From Bog-473 sp963730785 (GTDB lineage Bacteria; Actinomycetota; Acidimicrobiia; Acidimicrobiales; RAAP-2): a stretch of 64,000 nucleotides of DNA. The stretch spans positions 558,001-622,000 of the forward strand of contig CAVSTF010000010.1 in the NCBI GenBank assembly GCA_963730785.1. The letters run 5' to 3'. A model generated the notes under the pieces. It was not told where the DNA came from, did not search any database, and saw only the letters and a list, made by a program, of their open reading frames with translations. Shown piece after piece: positions 8,650 through 17,043 of this stretch. Both the position numbers and the translations under genes were made by a program. Within the stretch, counting starts at the first letter, position 1, and every line of letters begins with the position of its first letter.

Positions 8650-9957
8650 CTAGATACCCGTGGCACCCCTTCGCCGCACAATCGAGTCAATTGTTACCGC
8701 CGCCAAGAGGACCAGGGCGGTCGCCATCTGAGAGCCCGCCGTGCTGACACCCATGAGGGCCAGACCGCTGACCACGGCCGCAATCAAGAGGCCACCCAGC
8801 AACGCATGAATAGCCTTGCCCCGACCACCGAAGAGACTGGCTCCGCCGATCACCGCGACGGCCACCGCGTAGAGCACGTACGTGCCGCCATCAAAGCCAA
8901 CCGAAATGGAACCCAATCGGGAGGCGTAAATGATGCCGGCAATACCGGCGGTAAATCCGGAAAGAGTGAAGGCAATGGTGCGGATCCAGGCCACGTTGAT
9001 ACCGGCCCGGCGAGCAGCCTCGGGACTGGCTCCGATGGCGTAGATGTATCGGCCGGTGCGAGTCCGGCCCAAGAACCAGGTCAAGACAACAACGATCGCC
9101 AAGACAACCGGGATTACCCAGGGAAGGCCCGAGACCGGGATGACGCCGCTGCTCCGGTTGACATTGGATATGGCCACCAGGGCAATCCCGGCAGCAGCCA
9201 CTACCCCAATCGTAAGAATGGTGATGCTCAACGGCGACACGCTGAGGCCTTGCGCTCGCCGACGCGTCGCACGCGTGATGGAAACCACCGCAAAGAGCCC
9301 CACCACGACCACAAGACTGATCCATCCCGCGGTTGGACTCATGTTGCCGTTCACGAGGTTGTAGATGACTTTGTTATTGGTGACTTGGATCTGTCCGCCC
9401 ACCGCTCCATGCACGATGTCGAAGATATAGATGAGCAGTCCGGCGAAGCCCAAGAGTCCGGCCAAGGTCACGACGAAGGACGGCAGATGAAGTCGAGTGA
9501 TGAGTACACCCTGGAGGGCGCCGAGAGCTCCACTGGCGATCAGGCCAACAATGACTGCCGCCCACCATGGCCAACCGTACGCGGGCGACACGAGTGCCGC
9601 AGTAATGGTTCCTCCGATGGCGGCCACGAAGCCAACAGATAGATCGATTTCACTGAGGAGCAAGGCAAACAACTCGCCCAAGCCCAAGACAATGAAGAAG
9701 GCGGCCTGCACCAACATGTTGACGATATTGATCGGTGAGAGGAACTGGGACTGTTCGACTTGAAAAAAGATGATGATGCCGACCAAGCCGGCAATAATTG
9801 GAAGGGCCCCGCTGTCCCCGCTACGAATGCGTTGCCACCAAGCCCTGGCGTACTGCCCCAGGGAGTCGGCCAGCAGTTCAGGCGCTGCCGCAACGGCAGT
9901 ATCCGCCTGCGCCTGTTCAGGTGAGCCTGCGCCTCCACCCGTCGTGCTCTCGTCCAA
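8650..9957 (-). CDS. Sugar-type ABC transporter permease (XylH/RbsC family)
   Basis: This is the membrane subunit of a carbohydrate-uptake-2 importer. The 435-residue product has a polar N-terminal extension of about 50 residues and then about ten hydrophobic helices. It contains the branched family segment G-E-L-F-A-L-L-L-S-E-I-D-L-S-V-G and the C-terminal V-I-G-G-A-S-L-F-G-G-R-G-K motif that contacts the ATPase. The frame is open to 10035, inside the ATPase gene, but a strong GAGGAGGA Shine-Dalgarno sequence precedes TTG at 9957, so I chose that start. It is the last gene of a binding protein-ATPase-permease operon. Xylose-type substrates are plausible by family only. Confidence 0.92.
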   Translation of the reverse strand: MDESTTGGGAGSPEQAQADTAVAAAPELLADSLGQYARAWWQRIRSGDSGALPIIAGLVGIIIFFQVEQSQFLSPINIVNMLVQAAFFIVLGLGELFALLLSEIDLSVGFVAAIGGTITAALVSPAYGWPWWAAVIVGLIASGALGALQGVLITRLHLPSFVVTLAGLLGFAGLLIYIFDIVHGAVGGQIQVTNNKVIYNLVNGNMSPTAGWISLVVVVGLFAVVSITRATRRRAQGLSVSPLSITILTIGVVAAAGIALVAISNVNRSSGVIPVSGLPWVIPVVLAIVVVLTWFLGRTRTGRYIYAIGASPEAARRAGINVAWIRTIAFTLSGFTAGIAGIIYASRLGSISVGFDGGTYVLYAVAVAVIGGASLFGGRGKAIHALLGGLLIAAVVSGLALMGVSTAGSQMATALVLLAAVTIDSIVRRRGATGI

Positions 9958-9994
9958 TGTTCCTCCTCGATGTACTTCGGACTTGTTGAGTTGA

Positions 9995-10795
9995 TCAGTC
10001 AGCCTGAGCGTTGACGCGTTCTCCACCCGCTGCACGGGAAGAGCGACCAGTTGTCATGTACTCGACCACCGACTGACTGTCGTAGTCGGAAGCTGGTCCA
10101 GCCGACACCATGGAGCCCAAATACAGAATGGCCAGCCGATCAGCCACCTCAAACACGTCATTGAGGTTGTGGGAAATCATGAGCACCGTCACGCCGCGAC
10201 CCGCAAGCCGCTTAATGAGATCAAGGACCATGCGGGTCTGGGCTACCCCAAGTGCAGCCGTTGGTTCGTCCATCATCACCAGCTGCGCATTCGACATGAC
10301 GGCCTTGGCGACCGCGACCGATTGCCGCTGGCCGCCTGACAATGAAGCCACCGGCTGGCGAATCGATCGAACCGTCGTCACGGCCAGTTCGTCAAGCGTC
10401 TTGCGGGCGGCAATTTCCATCTTTGGTTCATCGAGCGTGCCCCGGCGGAGTAATTCGTGCCCCAGGAACATGTTCTGGACAATGTCCAGGTTGTCGCAGA
10501 GCGCCAAGTCTTGATAGATCGTCGTGATCCCAAGCGCTTCGGCATCCTTGGGACTACGCAGCTGGACCTGCTTGCCCTGCCACGAGATGTGTCCCTGATC
10601 GGGTTCCCACAGACCCGAGATGGTCTTGACCAAGCTGGACTTGCCGGCCCCGTTGTCACCAACCAATGCGGTGACTTGACCAGTCATCACGTCCAGATTG
10701 ACGTCGTTCAGTGCCCGCACTGCTCCGAAGGTTTTGGTGACCCCGGCCAAGGACAGCAGGGCCTCCCCCGTCGCATTGCCTTCGCTACCCACCAT
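9995..10795 (-). CDS. Sugar-type ABC transporter ATP-binding protein, single nucleotide-binding domain
   Basis: This subunit powers the importer encoded by its neighbours. The 266 residues form one nucleotide-binding domain: Walker A G-D-N-G-A-G-K-S-S near 48, signature L-S-G-G-Q-R-Q-S near 151, Walker B L-V-M-M-D-E-P-T-A-A-L near 174 and the switch His in M-I-S-H-N-L-N-D-V. RbsA and XylG of enteric bacteria carry two fused domains, whereas this is a single-domain form, so the complex presumably uses a homodimer. The gene lies 110 nt after the binding-protein stop, separated from it by a strong hairpin, and 37 nt before the permease start. Confidence 0.93.
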   Translation of the reverse strand: MVGSEGNATGEALLSLAGVTKTFGAVRALNDVNLDVMTGQVTALVGDNGAGKSSLVKTISGLWEPDQGHISWQGKQVQLRSPKDAEALGITTIYQDLALCDNLDIVQNMFLGHELLRRGTLDEPKMEIAARKTLDELAVTTVRSIRQPVASLSGGQRQSVAVAKAVMSNAQLVMMDEPTAALGVAQTRMVLDLIKRLAGRGVTVLMISHNLNDVFEVADRLAILYLGSMVSAGPASDYDSQSVVEYMTTGRSSRAAGGERVNAQAD

Positions 10796-10815
10796 TGATC
10801 TCCCCTCTCGGCCAA

Positions 10816-10847
10816 GCCACCCCTCCCGTGATATCGGGAGGGGTGGC
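10816..10847 (-). terminator. Intergenic hairpin between binding-protein and ATPase genes
   Basis: A perfect 13-bp inverted repeat (G-C-C-A-C-C-C-C-T-C-C-C-G arm) surrounds a 6-nt loop. No T-tract follows on the minus strand. It is therefore better read as an attenuating or mRNA-stabilising stem that raises binding-protein expression relative to the membrane subunits than as a full terminator. Confidence 0.65.
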
Positions 10848-10905
10848 CCAAGCTGAGTGCGTCTCTACTTTCTATCGGTGTCAGGACAGTAAGCCCCGAC
10901 CCGGA

Positions 10906-12099
10906 CTACGGGTTGATGCCTGCTGCGGTGCAGTCGGCGGCGTAGGACCCGGCGCAGAGTTGCGATGCCGGCACGAAGTTGTCCTTGATGATGGTGGCAT
11001 TCATGTTCTTCGTGGTCACCCACTCAGGCTTCAAGAGAACCGAAGGCACGGCCACATTGCTCGTCGTGTCTTCTGTCGATCCGTTGGCCAGGTTCTTAGG
11101 TGGCTTCTGTCCAGCCCGCAGGTACAGCGCCAAAGCTGCCGCTGACTCCGCCTCTAGAAAGACAGGCTTGTACACCGTTCCGCACTGATAACCGGAGAGA
11201 ATGTTGTCCAGGCCTGAGGCGGTGGCATCTTGTCCAGTGGTTGGGAACGTCTTGGGCGCCACGTGCTGCGACTGCAGGTACGTGATGATCGGAGTACCGG
11301 ACTCGTCGTTCGGGATCACGGCAGAGTTGATGTTCGGGTGAGCCGTGAAGGCCTCCTGGAACTCAGTCTCGGCAGTGGGTGCGTCCCAGGTGTCCGCCGT
11401 GTTGACCACGTCGACGTACTTGCCCGACTTGAAGTAGGGCTTGAGGACTGCGTTGTACCCCTGTGCGAACAGAGTGGCGTTGTTGTCCGTCGCCGCGCCA
11501 TGCATGACCACTACCTGTGGCTTCGCGACGTGCCAGGCAGCGACACAGCTCACAAATCCCTTTCCAATGAGCGTGCCAACCTGCACGTTATTGAAGCTGA
11601 CGTAGTACGAGCGGCTACCACCCAATGTCAGGCGGTCATAGTCAATGACCGGTACGCCATGACTCTTGGCGTAGGTCTCGATGGAGATGCCCACCCCAGG
11701 ATCGATTGGGTCCACCAGCAGCACCGTGGCTCCGTTGGTGATGTCGGTCTGGGCGTCAGTCAACTGTGTCGCATCGCTGCCCAGAGCATTCTGGATCACG
11801 TATTGCGATGACTTCAGGCCCGCGGCCTGGAAAGCCTTGGTCAGGTCGGGCTCATCAAACTCGACGTACCGCGTTGAACTGGTTGTGTCAGGAAGAATCG
11901 CCGCGACTTTTCCCTTGCCAGACTTGGCCAACCCCTTCAACTTGCTCATGGCGCTGAAATTGCTCGTCAACGCCGTGTTCGGGAAACTTGCCGGTCCCTT
12001 GGCCGACGAAGCCGAGGCGGAACCTGCGGCAACGACCGTTACCCCCAACATCAACATAAGTGAAAGCGCGCCAACGACGCTGTTTCGGACTACACGCAT
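10906..12099 (-). CDS. Sugar-type ABC transporter substrate-binding protein (XylF/RbsB family)
   Basis: This is the extracytoplasmic sugar-binding component. The 397-residue product starts with a Sec signal peptide (basic M-R-V-V-R, hydrophobic core, A-G-S-A-S-A-S cleavage region) and has no lipobox cysteine, so it may be released or held by its transporter. The mature part has periplasmic-binding-protein-1 features: V-A-A-I-L-P-D, an A-L-G-S-D-A-T-Q-L segment, V-L-L-V-D-P-I-D-P-G and V-P-V-I-D-Y-D-R-L. The frame extends to 12162, but the signal peptide begins at the ATG at 12099. As first gene of the operon it is followed by a hairpin. An inverted repeat lies about 90 nt upstream. The ligand is unproven. 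Confidence 0.92.
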   Translation of the reverse strand: MRVVRNSVVGALSLMLMLGVTVVAAGSASASSAKGPASFPNTALTSNFSAMSKLKGLAKSGKGKVAAILPDTTSSTRYVEFDEPDLTKAFQAAGLKSSQYVIQNALGSDATQLTDAQTDITNGATVLLVDPIDPGVGISIETYAKSHGVPVIDYDRLTLGGSRSYYVSFNNVQVGTLIGKGFVSCVAAWHVAKPQVVVMHGAATDNNATLFAQGYNAVLKPYFKSGKYVDVVNTADTWDAPTAETEFQEAFTAHPNINSAVIPNDESGTPIITYLQSQHVAPKTFPTTGQDATASGLDNILSGYQCGTVYKPVFLEAESAAALALYLRAGQKPPKNLANGSTEDTTSNVAVPSVLLKPEWVTTKNMNATIIKDNFVPASQLCAGSYAADCTAAGINP

Positions 12100-12190
12100 G
12101 TAAACCCCCACATCTGGACCCCAGCGGTCCGTTTGGTGCTGCATGAAGGCACGGCGTCCCATAGCCGCCCTTATTTCAAGGGTATTCCCC

Positions 12191-12235
12191 TATATGACGA
12201 AATCTAGCCACTTATGTGTCGGAGTGCGTCATATA
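12191..12235. promoter_or_regulatory. Inverted repeat upstream of the sugar ABC operon
   Basis: The arms TATATGACG (12191-12199) and CGTCATATA (12227-12235) are perfectly complementary and separated by 27 nt. The repeat lies about 90-135 nt before the binding-protein start, where an operator or activator pair would be expected. No regulator gene is adjacent, so the binding factor is unknown. Confidence 0.45.
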
Positions 12236-12338
12236 TGGCATTGATCTCCAATCGGATGTTGCGCATACGTGCAAGGGAGCACGCTCACCCCATGCATGAT
12301 GCGTCATTCCCGAGCGATTGCCTACACGCATGACCCAT

Positions 12339-13430
12339 TCACGATCGAGCGGAGTCCACCCCCTCGTTCCGCGAGCGATGGAGATCGAGCGCTGCCCGTC
12401 CGGCCACCAGGGGCAAGTCGAGATACGTCAGCAGACCAGCCTCGGCCCGGCACACATACGGAACAGCATTGACACAGTGCAGTGCGGTGGCGACCACACC
12501 CGAATTACGAAGAAGACCCGCCTCAATGCTGCCCGGATGCAGTTTTTTGAAGGTAATAAGGCAACTTGGGTCGCCGGTGACCTCTACTTCGAACCGCATA
12601 CCGGCCGGTCCAAACTCCCAGGGCGGATCAAGGTGTTCGTCGCCCATCAACCAGTTGACGGCAGCGGTGATGACCGGCTCACCGTCGACCAGCGCTTCCC
12701 ACTTGAACCGTTGCGCGGCCACGGTGCCCGGCGCGATAACGCCGATCGGTGAGTCAATCGGCGCGGTGGCAACGGCCATGTCATGGGTGATCCGCAATTG
12801 AGGTTCGACGTCGAAACCAAGTTCGTCAGCCACCATGAACACCGATTGTCGAAACCCAGCACCCAGCGCATCCGCCATCACGCTTGTGCGCGCTTCCTCA
12901 GGCGCTTTCCCGAACAACATCCAATCGCGGACCACATCGGGTGCGCCGTACGTACGGATATCCGAGAACTCCTCGGCTCGAACGTGAGTGATCGAACCGG
13001 AGAGGGCGGAAATCATGAGCGGGAATCTCTCGGTGATGCCTCCCGGATGGATACCGGTGCCGTGCAAGGTCACTCCGGCCAGTTTGGCAATGCTGTCGAA
13101 CCGCTCGCGCTCGGCCTGGGCTGGATAGAACCAACCGAGCGGGGTCACGACGTTCTTCCCCGATTCGAGGATGGCGGTAACCACCTTCGGATCGGCCATG
13201 AATGGGCTGTAGACGACACAGTCGGCTTCAAGCGCCAGTAGAGCATTGATGTCACCGGTTGCCCGAACCCCGATGACCTCTCGATCCAGAATGGTTCCGA
13301 GGTCAACGCCTTCTTTGTCCGGACTGTGGACCCAGGCGCCAACCAACTCGAGGTCGGGATGCGCCAGCACGCCTTCCATGGCCGCTCGTCCGACACCGCC
13401 CGTCGCCCACTGAATCACCCGAAAAGTCAT
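12339..13430 (-). CDS. DapB/2,4-diaminopentanoate dehydrogenase-like NAD(P)-binding oxidoreductase
   Basis: The 363-residue product begins with the Rossmann motif V-I-Q-W-A-T-G-G-V-G-R (residues about 4-14), followed by a DapB-like N-terminal domain (V-G-A-W-V-H-S, then D-C-V-V-Y-S-P) and a longer C-terminal domain typical of actinobacterial relatives of 2,4-diaminopentanoate dehydrogenase. H-G-T-G-I-H-P-G-G near residue 125 is a conserved element of this group. The ATG at 13430 was chosen because the Rossmann strand follows immediately and AGGTGGGG lies upstream; the open frame continues to 13580 without family sequence. These proteins are numerous in actinobacteria, often with unknown substrates. 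It is divergent from the next gene with a 77-nt gap. Confidence 0.82.
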   Translation of the reverse strand: MTFRVIQWATGGVGRAAMEGVLAHPDLELVGAWVHSPDKEGVDLGTILDREVIGVRATGDINALLALEADCVVYSPFMADPKVVTAILESGKNVVTPLGWFYPAQAERERFDSIAKLAGVTLHGTGIHPGGITERFPLMISALSGSITHVRAEEFSDIRTYGAPDVVRDWMLFGKAPEEARTSVMADALGAGFRQSVFMVADELGFDVEPQLRITHDMAVATAPIDSPIGVIAPGTVAAQRFKWEALVDGEPVITAAVNWLMGDEHLDPPWEFGPAGMRFEVEVTGDPSCLITFKKLHPGSIEAGLLRNSGVVATALHCVNAVPYVCRAEAGLLTYLDLPLVAGRAALDLHRSRNEGVDSARS

Positions 13431-13507
13431 ATCCCCACCTTTGCCTATTCCAAGTCTCGGTGCCGTGCTGGGAATATGCGAGGGGTTCACCGTGTTGACA
13501 CTGAGAT

Positions 13508-14290
13508 ATGTCATCACTCGCAGACCAAACAATTGCCGCCCTCCGTCACCTGCATGATGAGTTTGCCGAACTTGTTCCATCTCTCACACACGACCAGCTC
13601 ACTGGTCCATCGGGGGCATCCGACTGGACCGTGGCCCAGGTCTTGTCCCATTTGGGCAGCGGCGCCGAAATCGGCCTGGCGACATATCGCACTGCATTGG
13701 AGGCAGCGCCCGAACCAGAACCAGATTTCAATCAGAGTGTCTGGGATCGGTGGGATGCCATGAGCCCCGAGGATCAAGCGAGCAATTTCCTAAATTCAGA
13801 TGCCACCCTGGTGGGAACCATCGAAGCGCTCACGCCCGATCAGCGCGAGAACCTGGAGATCAAACTGGCTTTTCTCCCTAACCCTCTCAGTGTGGCCACC
13901 ATCGCCGGAATGCGGCTGAACGAAGTTGCCCTCCATGGCTGGGACGTACGGGTTGCACTCGATGCAAACGCAGCGCTCAGCGAAGGAACTGCTGGCGTCT
14001 TGGCTCAGCAATTGTCGGGTTCAATGGACTTCATGTTGGGCTTCATCGGCAAGGCCGACAAGCTGACTCAAGCCACGATCGTGGAGGCGCATGGGTACGG
14101 ACTCGTTATTGACGACACCGTGAATCTGGCGGCGAAGGCAGAGCATCCAACGGCCACCTTTGAAGGGCCGATCGAGTCCTTGGTGCGGCTCATTAGTGGA
14201 CGGCTCTCAGATGCCCACACTCCCGCCACCGTCAAGGTCGAAGGCAACGTCAGCCTGGACGATCTGCGCCTGGTCTTCCCGGGATTCTGA
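13508..14290 (+). CDS. Maleylpyruvate isomerase-family mycothiol-dependent enzyme (DinB fold)
   Basis: The 260-residue product has the N-terminal four-helix DinB/MDMPI domain: S-D-W-T-V-A-Q-V-L-S-H-L near residues 38-49 with the metal-ligand His 48, and the later A-L-H-G-W-D-V-R motif near 143, which supplies the second His and Asp. A C-terminal domain follows. The family includes mycothiol-dependent maleylpyruvate isomerase and many mycothiol S-transferases of unknown substrate. Its presence agrees with mycothiol as the main thiol and so with an actinobacterial host. It is transcribed alone; the neighbour on the right converges on it with a 24-nt gap. Confidence 0.85.
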   Translation: MSSLADQTIAALRHLHDEFAELVPSLTHDQLTGPSGASDWTVAQVLSHLGSGAEIGLATYRTALEAAPEPEPDFNQSVWDRWDAMSPEDQASNFLNSDATLVGTIEALTPDQRENLEIKLAFLPNPLSVATIAGMRLNEVALHGWDVRVALDANAALSEGTAGVLAQQLSGSMDFMLGFIGKADKLTQATIVEAHGYGLVIDDTVNLAAKAEHPTATFEGPIESLVRLISGRLSDAHTPATVKVEGNVSLDDLRLVFPGF

Positions 14291-14314
14291 GTCGCCGCGG
14301 CGAACCGCCGCCAG

Positions 14315-14794
14315 TCAGTCCAGTTCCGTCAGCACTTCGCCAATGATCTTGGTCGTCTCATGCGCTGTGAGTGGTTCGCCGCCTTCAGCCTCGGCGACTT
14401 CACCCGCAAAGTCAGCGACCGAGTGGACACCCCCTATGAGCACGTGGCGCAGAGCTTCTGCGCTTGCTTCGGGGTCATCCAATTTCTCAATGGCAGGCGC
14501 CACTGCATGATCTGAAGAGGTTGCCACCTCATGCACGAGGCTCATTGCCTCTTGGCGTCCGGTCACAGTCGACACTGCGGGGGGTCGATCAGGATTTTGT
14601 TGAAGGTCCCATTCCGCAAGAGCTTCGTCATACCCACCCTCACCTGGATGCAGCACACGTGTTTCAGGCTCAACGAGGGTCTTCGTGTCTTCGAATCCTT
14701 CGCTGTCAGGCATGGCATCTGATTCGTCGGTCGAGTGCCGTTGTGGTTGCACGGGCATAACAAGCGTCCCATCGGAATTGCGCACGATTTCCAT
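14315..14794 (-). CDS. Hypothetical acidic cytoplasmic protein
   Basis: The 159-residue product is not recognised. It is strongly acidic (many Glu and Asp), with no signal peptide or membrane helix. The N-terminal part (R-N-S-D-G-T-L-V-M-P-V) looks like a short beta segment, and the C-terminal 60 residues (A-P-A-I-E-K-L-D-D-P-E-A-S-A-E-A-L) appear helical. The ATG at 14794 follows a good GGAGGT site with 6-nt spacing, which supports real translation over the other reading frames here. It is convergent with the mycothiol-type enzyme. Function unknown. Confidence 0.6.
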   Translation of the reverse strand: MEIVRNSDGTLVMPVQPQRHSTDESDAMPDSEGFEDTKTLVEPETRVLHPGEGGYDEALAEWDLQQNPDRPPAVSTVTGRQEAMSLVHEVATSSDHAVAPAIEKLDDPEASAEALRHVLIGGVHSVADFAGEVAEAEGGEPLTAHETTKIIGEVLTELD

Positions 14795-15063
14795 GAACTG
14801 ACCTCCAGAATTGACCAAGCCAACATCACCTAGACCTCATCTATACCCAGATTGCAGATCGGCACTCGTCGGCACCCAATGTCCGGATCTTGTTGCCCTT
14901 GCCTGCCTGGCCGAACGCTTGTTTGGGGCTCCTGGACACCGCTGCATTAGCGGCGCTGGCTCAATTTGAAAGTTAAGTGGTCGTTACTGAGGCCGAGGTG
15001 GTCAATCGCGTAGATACTGCGGGTTGCGGGGTCAACGGATGGCTCGGCCAGAAAGGATTCACA

Positions 15064-15477
15064 ATGGGAGGATCTGGCGGAATGATGCACTCGAAGGGCA
15101 AGAAACGCATTCTTGCATCGACGGTTATTGCGGGCATGGCCATGGGCGGCTTGGCCCTTCAGACCACGGCAGGGGCGACGCCGGGCTCAGCCAAGGCGAA
15201 GGTCACGGTGGGTGGCAAGACCTACAAGCTGAGTGGCGGCGCCTGCGTTATTTCGGGCTCCACCATTCAGGTGGGCGTGGGCTCCAAGCCCAACTCCCTC
15301 GGCCTCAATGGAACACTGTCGGGCGGCAAGTTCAAGAATGCCCAAATCGGAATGCTCCTCAAGGGCAAGGCCGTCGCCGTCACGACGGACTCCGGAAAGG
15401 CGAACGCCAAGGGCGGTTCATTTTCCGGCAAAGACGCTGTTTCGGGTGGAAAGGTGAAGGGCACCTTCACCTGCTAG
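15064..15477 (+). CDS. Small secreted protein resembling the LpqH/19-kDa antigen fold
   Basis: The 137-residue product has an N-terminal Sec signal (K-G-K-K-R, hydrophobic V-I-A-G-M-A-M-G-G-L-A, cleavage near T-T-A-G-A-T). The mature domain of about 100 residues is Gly/Lys-rich and patterned like mycobacterial LpqH: V-T-V-G-G-K-T-Y-K-L-S-G, a Cys near residue 62, I-Q-V-G-V-G, K-A-V-A-V-T-T, then G-G-S-F-S-G-K-D-A-V-S-G-G-K-V-K-G-T-F-T-C with a terminal Cys, so one disulfide is likely. Unlike LpqH it lacks a lipobox cysteine. The start at 15064 has GAAAGGA upstream; the frame extends to 14977 without signal-peptide features. A strong terminator follows. LpqH similarity is by eye only. Confidence 0.72.
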   Translation: MGGSGGMMHSKGKKRILASTVIAGMAMGGLALQTTAGATPGSAKAKVTVGGKTYKLSGGACVISGSTIQVGVGSKPNSLGLNGTLSGGKFKNAQIGMLLKGKAVAVTTDSGKANAKGGSFSGKDAVSGGKVKGTFTC

Positions 15478-15498
15478 CACTGCCTCAATCGACACATG

Positions 15499-15537
15499 AA
15501 GAAGGTGGGTGGCCAATATCCGGCCACCCACCTTCTT
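15499..15537. terminator. Bidirectional intrinsic terminator
   Basis: A perfect 16-bp stem (AAGAAGGTGGGTGGCC arm) with a 7-nt loop is followed by TTTCGTTT on the plus strand. The A-rich left foot gives the mirror arrangement for minus-strand transcription. It lies between convergent genes (15477 and 15561) and is the clearest intrinsic terminator in the window. Confidence 0.9.
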
Positions 15538-15560
15538 TCGTTTCAAAGGGATGACCCTAT

Positions 15561-16202
15561 CTATCGGGTGAATGTGAAGTGGGTGACACCGCTCGGCGTC
15601 GTGACTGCCTCGACGTCGTACTGTTGCTCCAAGGCCTCCAGTCCGTCCCACAGGCGAACACCGCGACCAAGAAGGATAGGCACCTGCACCACGTGCAGAT
15701 AGTCCACGAGTCCGGCGGCGAGGAACGCTCGCATAGTGGTCGCTCCCCCGCCGATGCGGATGTCCTCACCCGCTGCGGCATGCTGCGCCACCTTGAGTGC
15801 CTCCGCTGGCGTGGCATTGAGGAAGTGAAATGTCGTGCCACCCTCCATCTCAAGGGACGGCAGCGGACGGTGAGTGAGGACGTATGTCGGCGTATGGAAT
15901 GGCGGGTTGTCGCCCCACCACCCACGCCACTCCGCGTCGTCCTGCCATCCCGGAGGACCGAATTTGCCAGCGCCCATGATTTCGGCCCCGATCCCTTGTT
16001 CGTTCCGGTCGGCCATAGCGTCATCGATCCCCTCGGTCCCGCCCGGCTGGCCGAGAACTACCCGGTGGCCGAATCGCGTGGCAAACATCCACTCGTGCAG
16101 GCGATGCCCGGCATGACCGAATGGGGTTTCGAGGGTTTGGATCTCTCCAGTGCCGAATCCGTCGAGCGAGATCGAGAAGTTGTGGATGCGGACGCGAGAC
16201 AT
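15561..16202 (-). CDS. Dihydrofolate reductase-fold protein (RibD C-terminal domain type)
   Basis: The 213-residue product belongs to the stand-alone RibD-C/DHFR-like reductases: N-terminal R-I-H-N-F-S-I-S-L-D-G-F, a central M-G-A-G-K-F-G-P-P-G segment, Y-V-L-T-H, the NADPH-binding I-R-I-G-G-G-A-T-T-M-R near residue 150, and L-H-V-V-Q-V-P-I-L-L-G-R-G near 170. Such proteins are NAD(P)H-dependent reductases of mostly unknown substrate and are common beside regulators in soil actinobacteria. The ATG at 16202 has a good GAAGGAG site; the open frame continues upstream without family features. It shares the terminator at 15499-15537 and is divergent from the next gene. Confidence 0.85.
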   Translation of the reverse strand: MSRVRIHNFSISLDGFGTGEIQTLETPFGHAGHRLHEWMFATRFGHRVVLGQPGGTEGIDDAMADRNEQGIGAEIMGAGKFGPPGWQDDAEWRGWWGDNPPFHTPTYVLTHRPLPSLEMEGGTTFHFLNATPAEALKVAQHAAAGEDIRIGGGATTMRAFLAAGLVDYLHVVQVPILLGRGVRLWDGLEALEQQYDVEAVTTPSGVTHFTFTR

Positions 16203-16259
16203 GGCGGCTCCTTCGGTTGCTGTGGCAGTTGGGCGTGGGGCTGAGTCAGCGGAAAGAGC

Positions 16260-16973
16260 TTGACCCATTACTTTGTAGTCGTGCACGATCCCTCGGCTCG
16301 AGCTCATGTCGCCAGTTCTGGCACCACACACTCCGACACCATCGCTCTCGAACGCGAAGCGCCTGCACCCCTCATTTCCCTTCGGCTTGCATTGGCCGCC
16401 GTCATCGGATTGGCCGCTGGGGCACTGACCGAATGGATGGTCCCGCACCTGTCGTTTACTTTCGAACCGCTGTCCAACTCCGCGGCCCCGTGGATTCTTG
16501 TGGCCTTCGCCATGGCCCTCACTGCCCGCCGAACAGGCGAGTCTCTGATATTGGCGGTTGTCACTCTGCTCGCCCTTGTGGTGGGCTTTTACGCCACGCA
16601 GGCCCACCATGGGTGGGCAGTGTCGCGGCACCAAGTTGAGTTCTGGTCAGCCGCCAGCGTGGCCATAGGGCCGCTGATCGGATTGGCTGCAGGCTGGCTG
16701 CGATACGCAGGTCGCACAGCGGCAGCAGTCGGCGCAGGCATACTGGGCGGGCTACTAGTAGGTGAAGCAATTCACGGGCTTGTTGATCTCAAGTATTCGA
16801 CCTCTCCGAACTACTGGTGGGTTCAGCTTGCCCTCGGCGTTGGGTTGGCCATTGGCCTGGTCGTGTGGCGCTCGCGCCGTCACCTACTCAGCACCGTCCC
16901 CGCCCTCGCTGCTTCATTCACTACGGGAGCGCTGGTCACCTTGGTCACCGTGATCGTTTACCAAGCCCCTTGA
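16260..16973 (+). CDS. Polytopic membrane protein, DUF6518-like
   Basis: The 237-residue product has about seven hydrophobic segments from residue 37 to the end, separated by short loops, and a polar N-terminus of about 35 residues. G-L-A-A-G-A-L-T-E-W and A-I-H-G-L-V-D-L are the most distinctive stretches and resemble the DUF6518 family of actinobacterial membrane proteins. No transport or catalytic motif is visible. The start is uncertain: TTG at 16260 gives the longest product and GTG at 16281 is an alternative; neither has a strong ribosome-binding site. It diverges from the DHFR-like gene. Confidence 0.65.
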   Translation: MTHYFVVVHDPSARAHVASSGTTHSDTIALEREAPAPLISLRLALAAVIGLAAGALTEWMVPHLSFTFEPLSNSAAPWILVAFAMALTARRTGESLILAVVTLLALVVGFYATQAHHGWAVSRHQVEFWSAASVAIGPLIGLAAGWLRYAGRTAAAVGAGILGGLLVGEAIHGLVDLKYSTSPNYWWVQLALGVGLAIGLVVWRSRRHLLSTVPALAASFTTGALVTLVTVIVYQAP

Positions 16974-17043
16974 CGCAACCCAGCAAAAGCGACCTTTCGT
17001 TCCCAATTCCGATGGCGTGAGCGGAGGCAAGGTCCAGGTGTTG

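Noticed and set aside
8650..12099. Naming the importer xylFGH
   Set aside because: No xylose isomerase, kinase or regulator is adjacent, and family similarity cannot separate xylose from ribose, galactose or other ligands.
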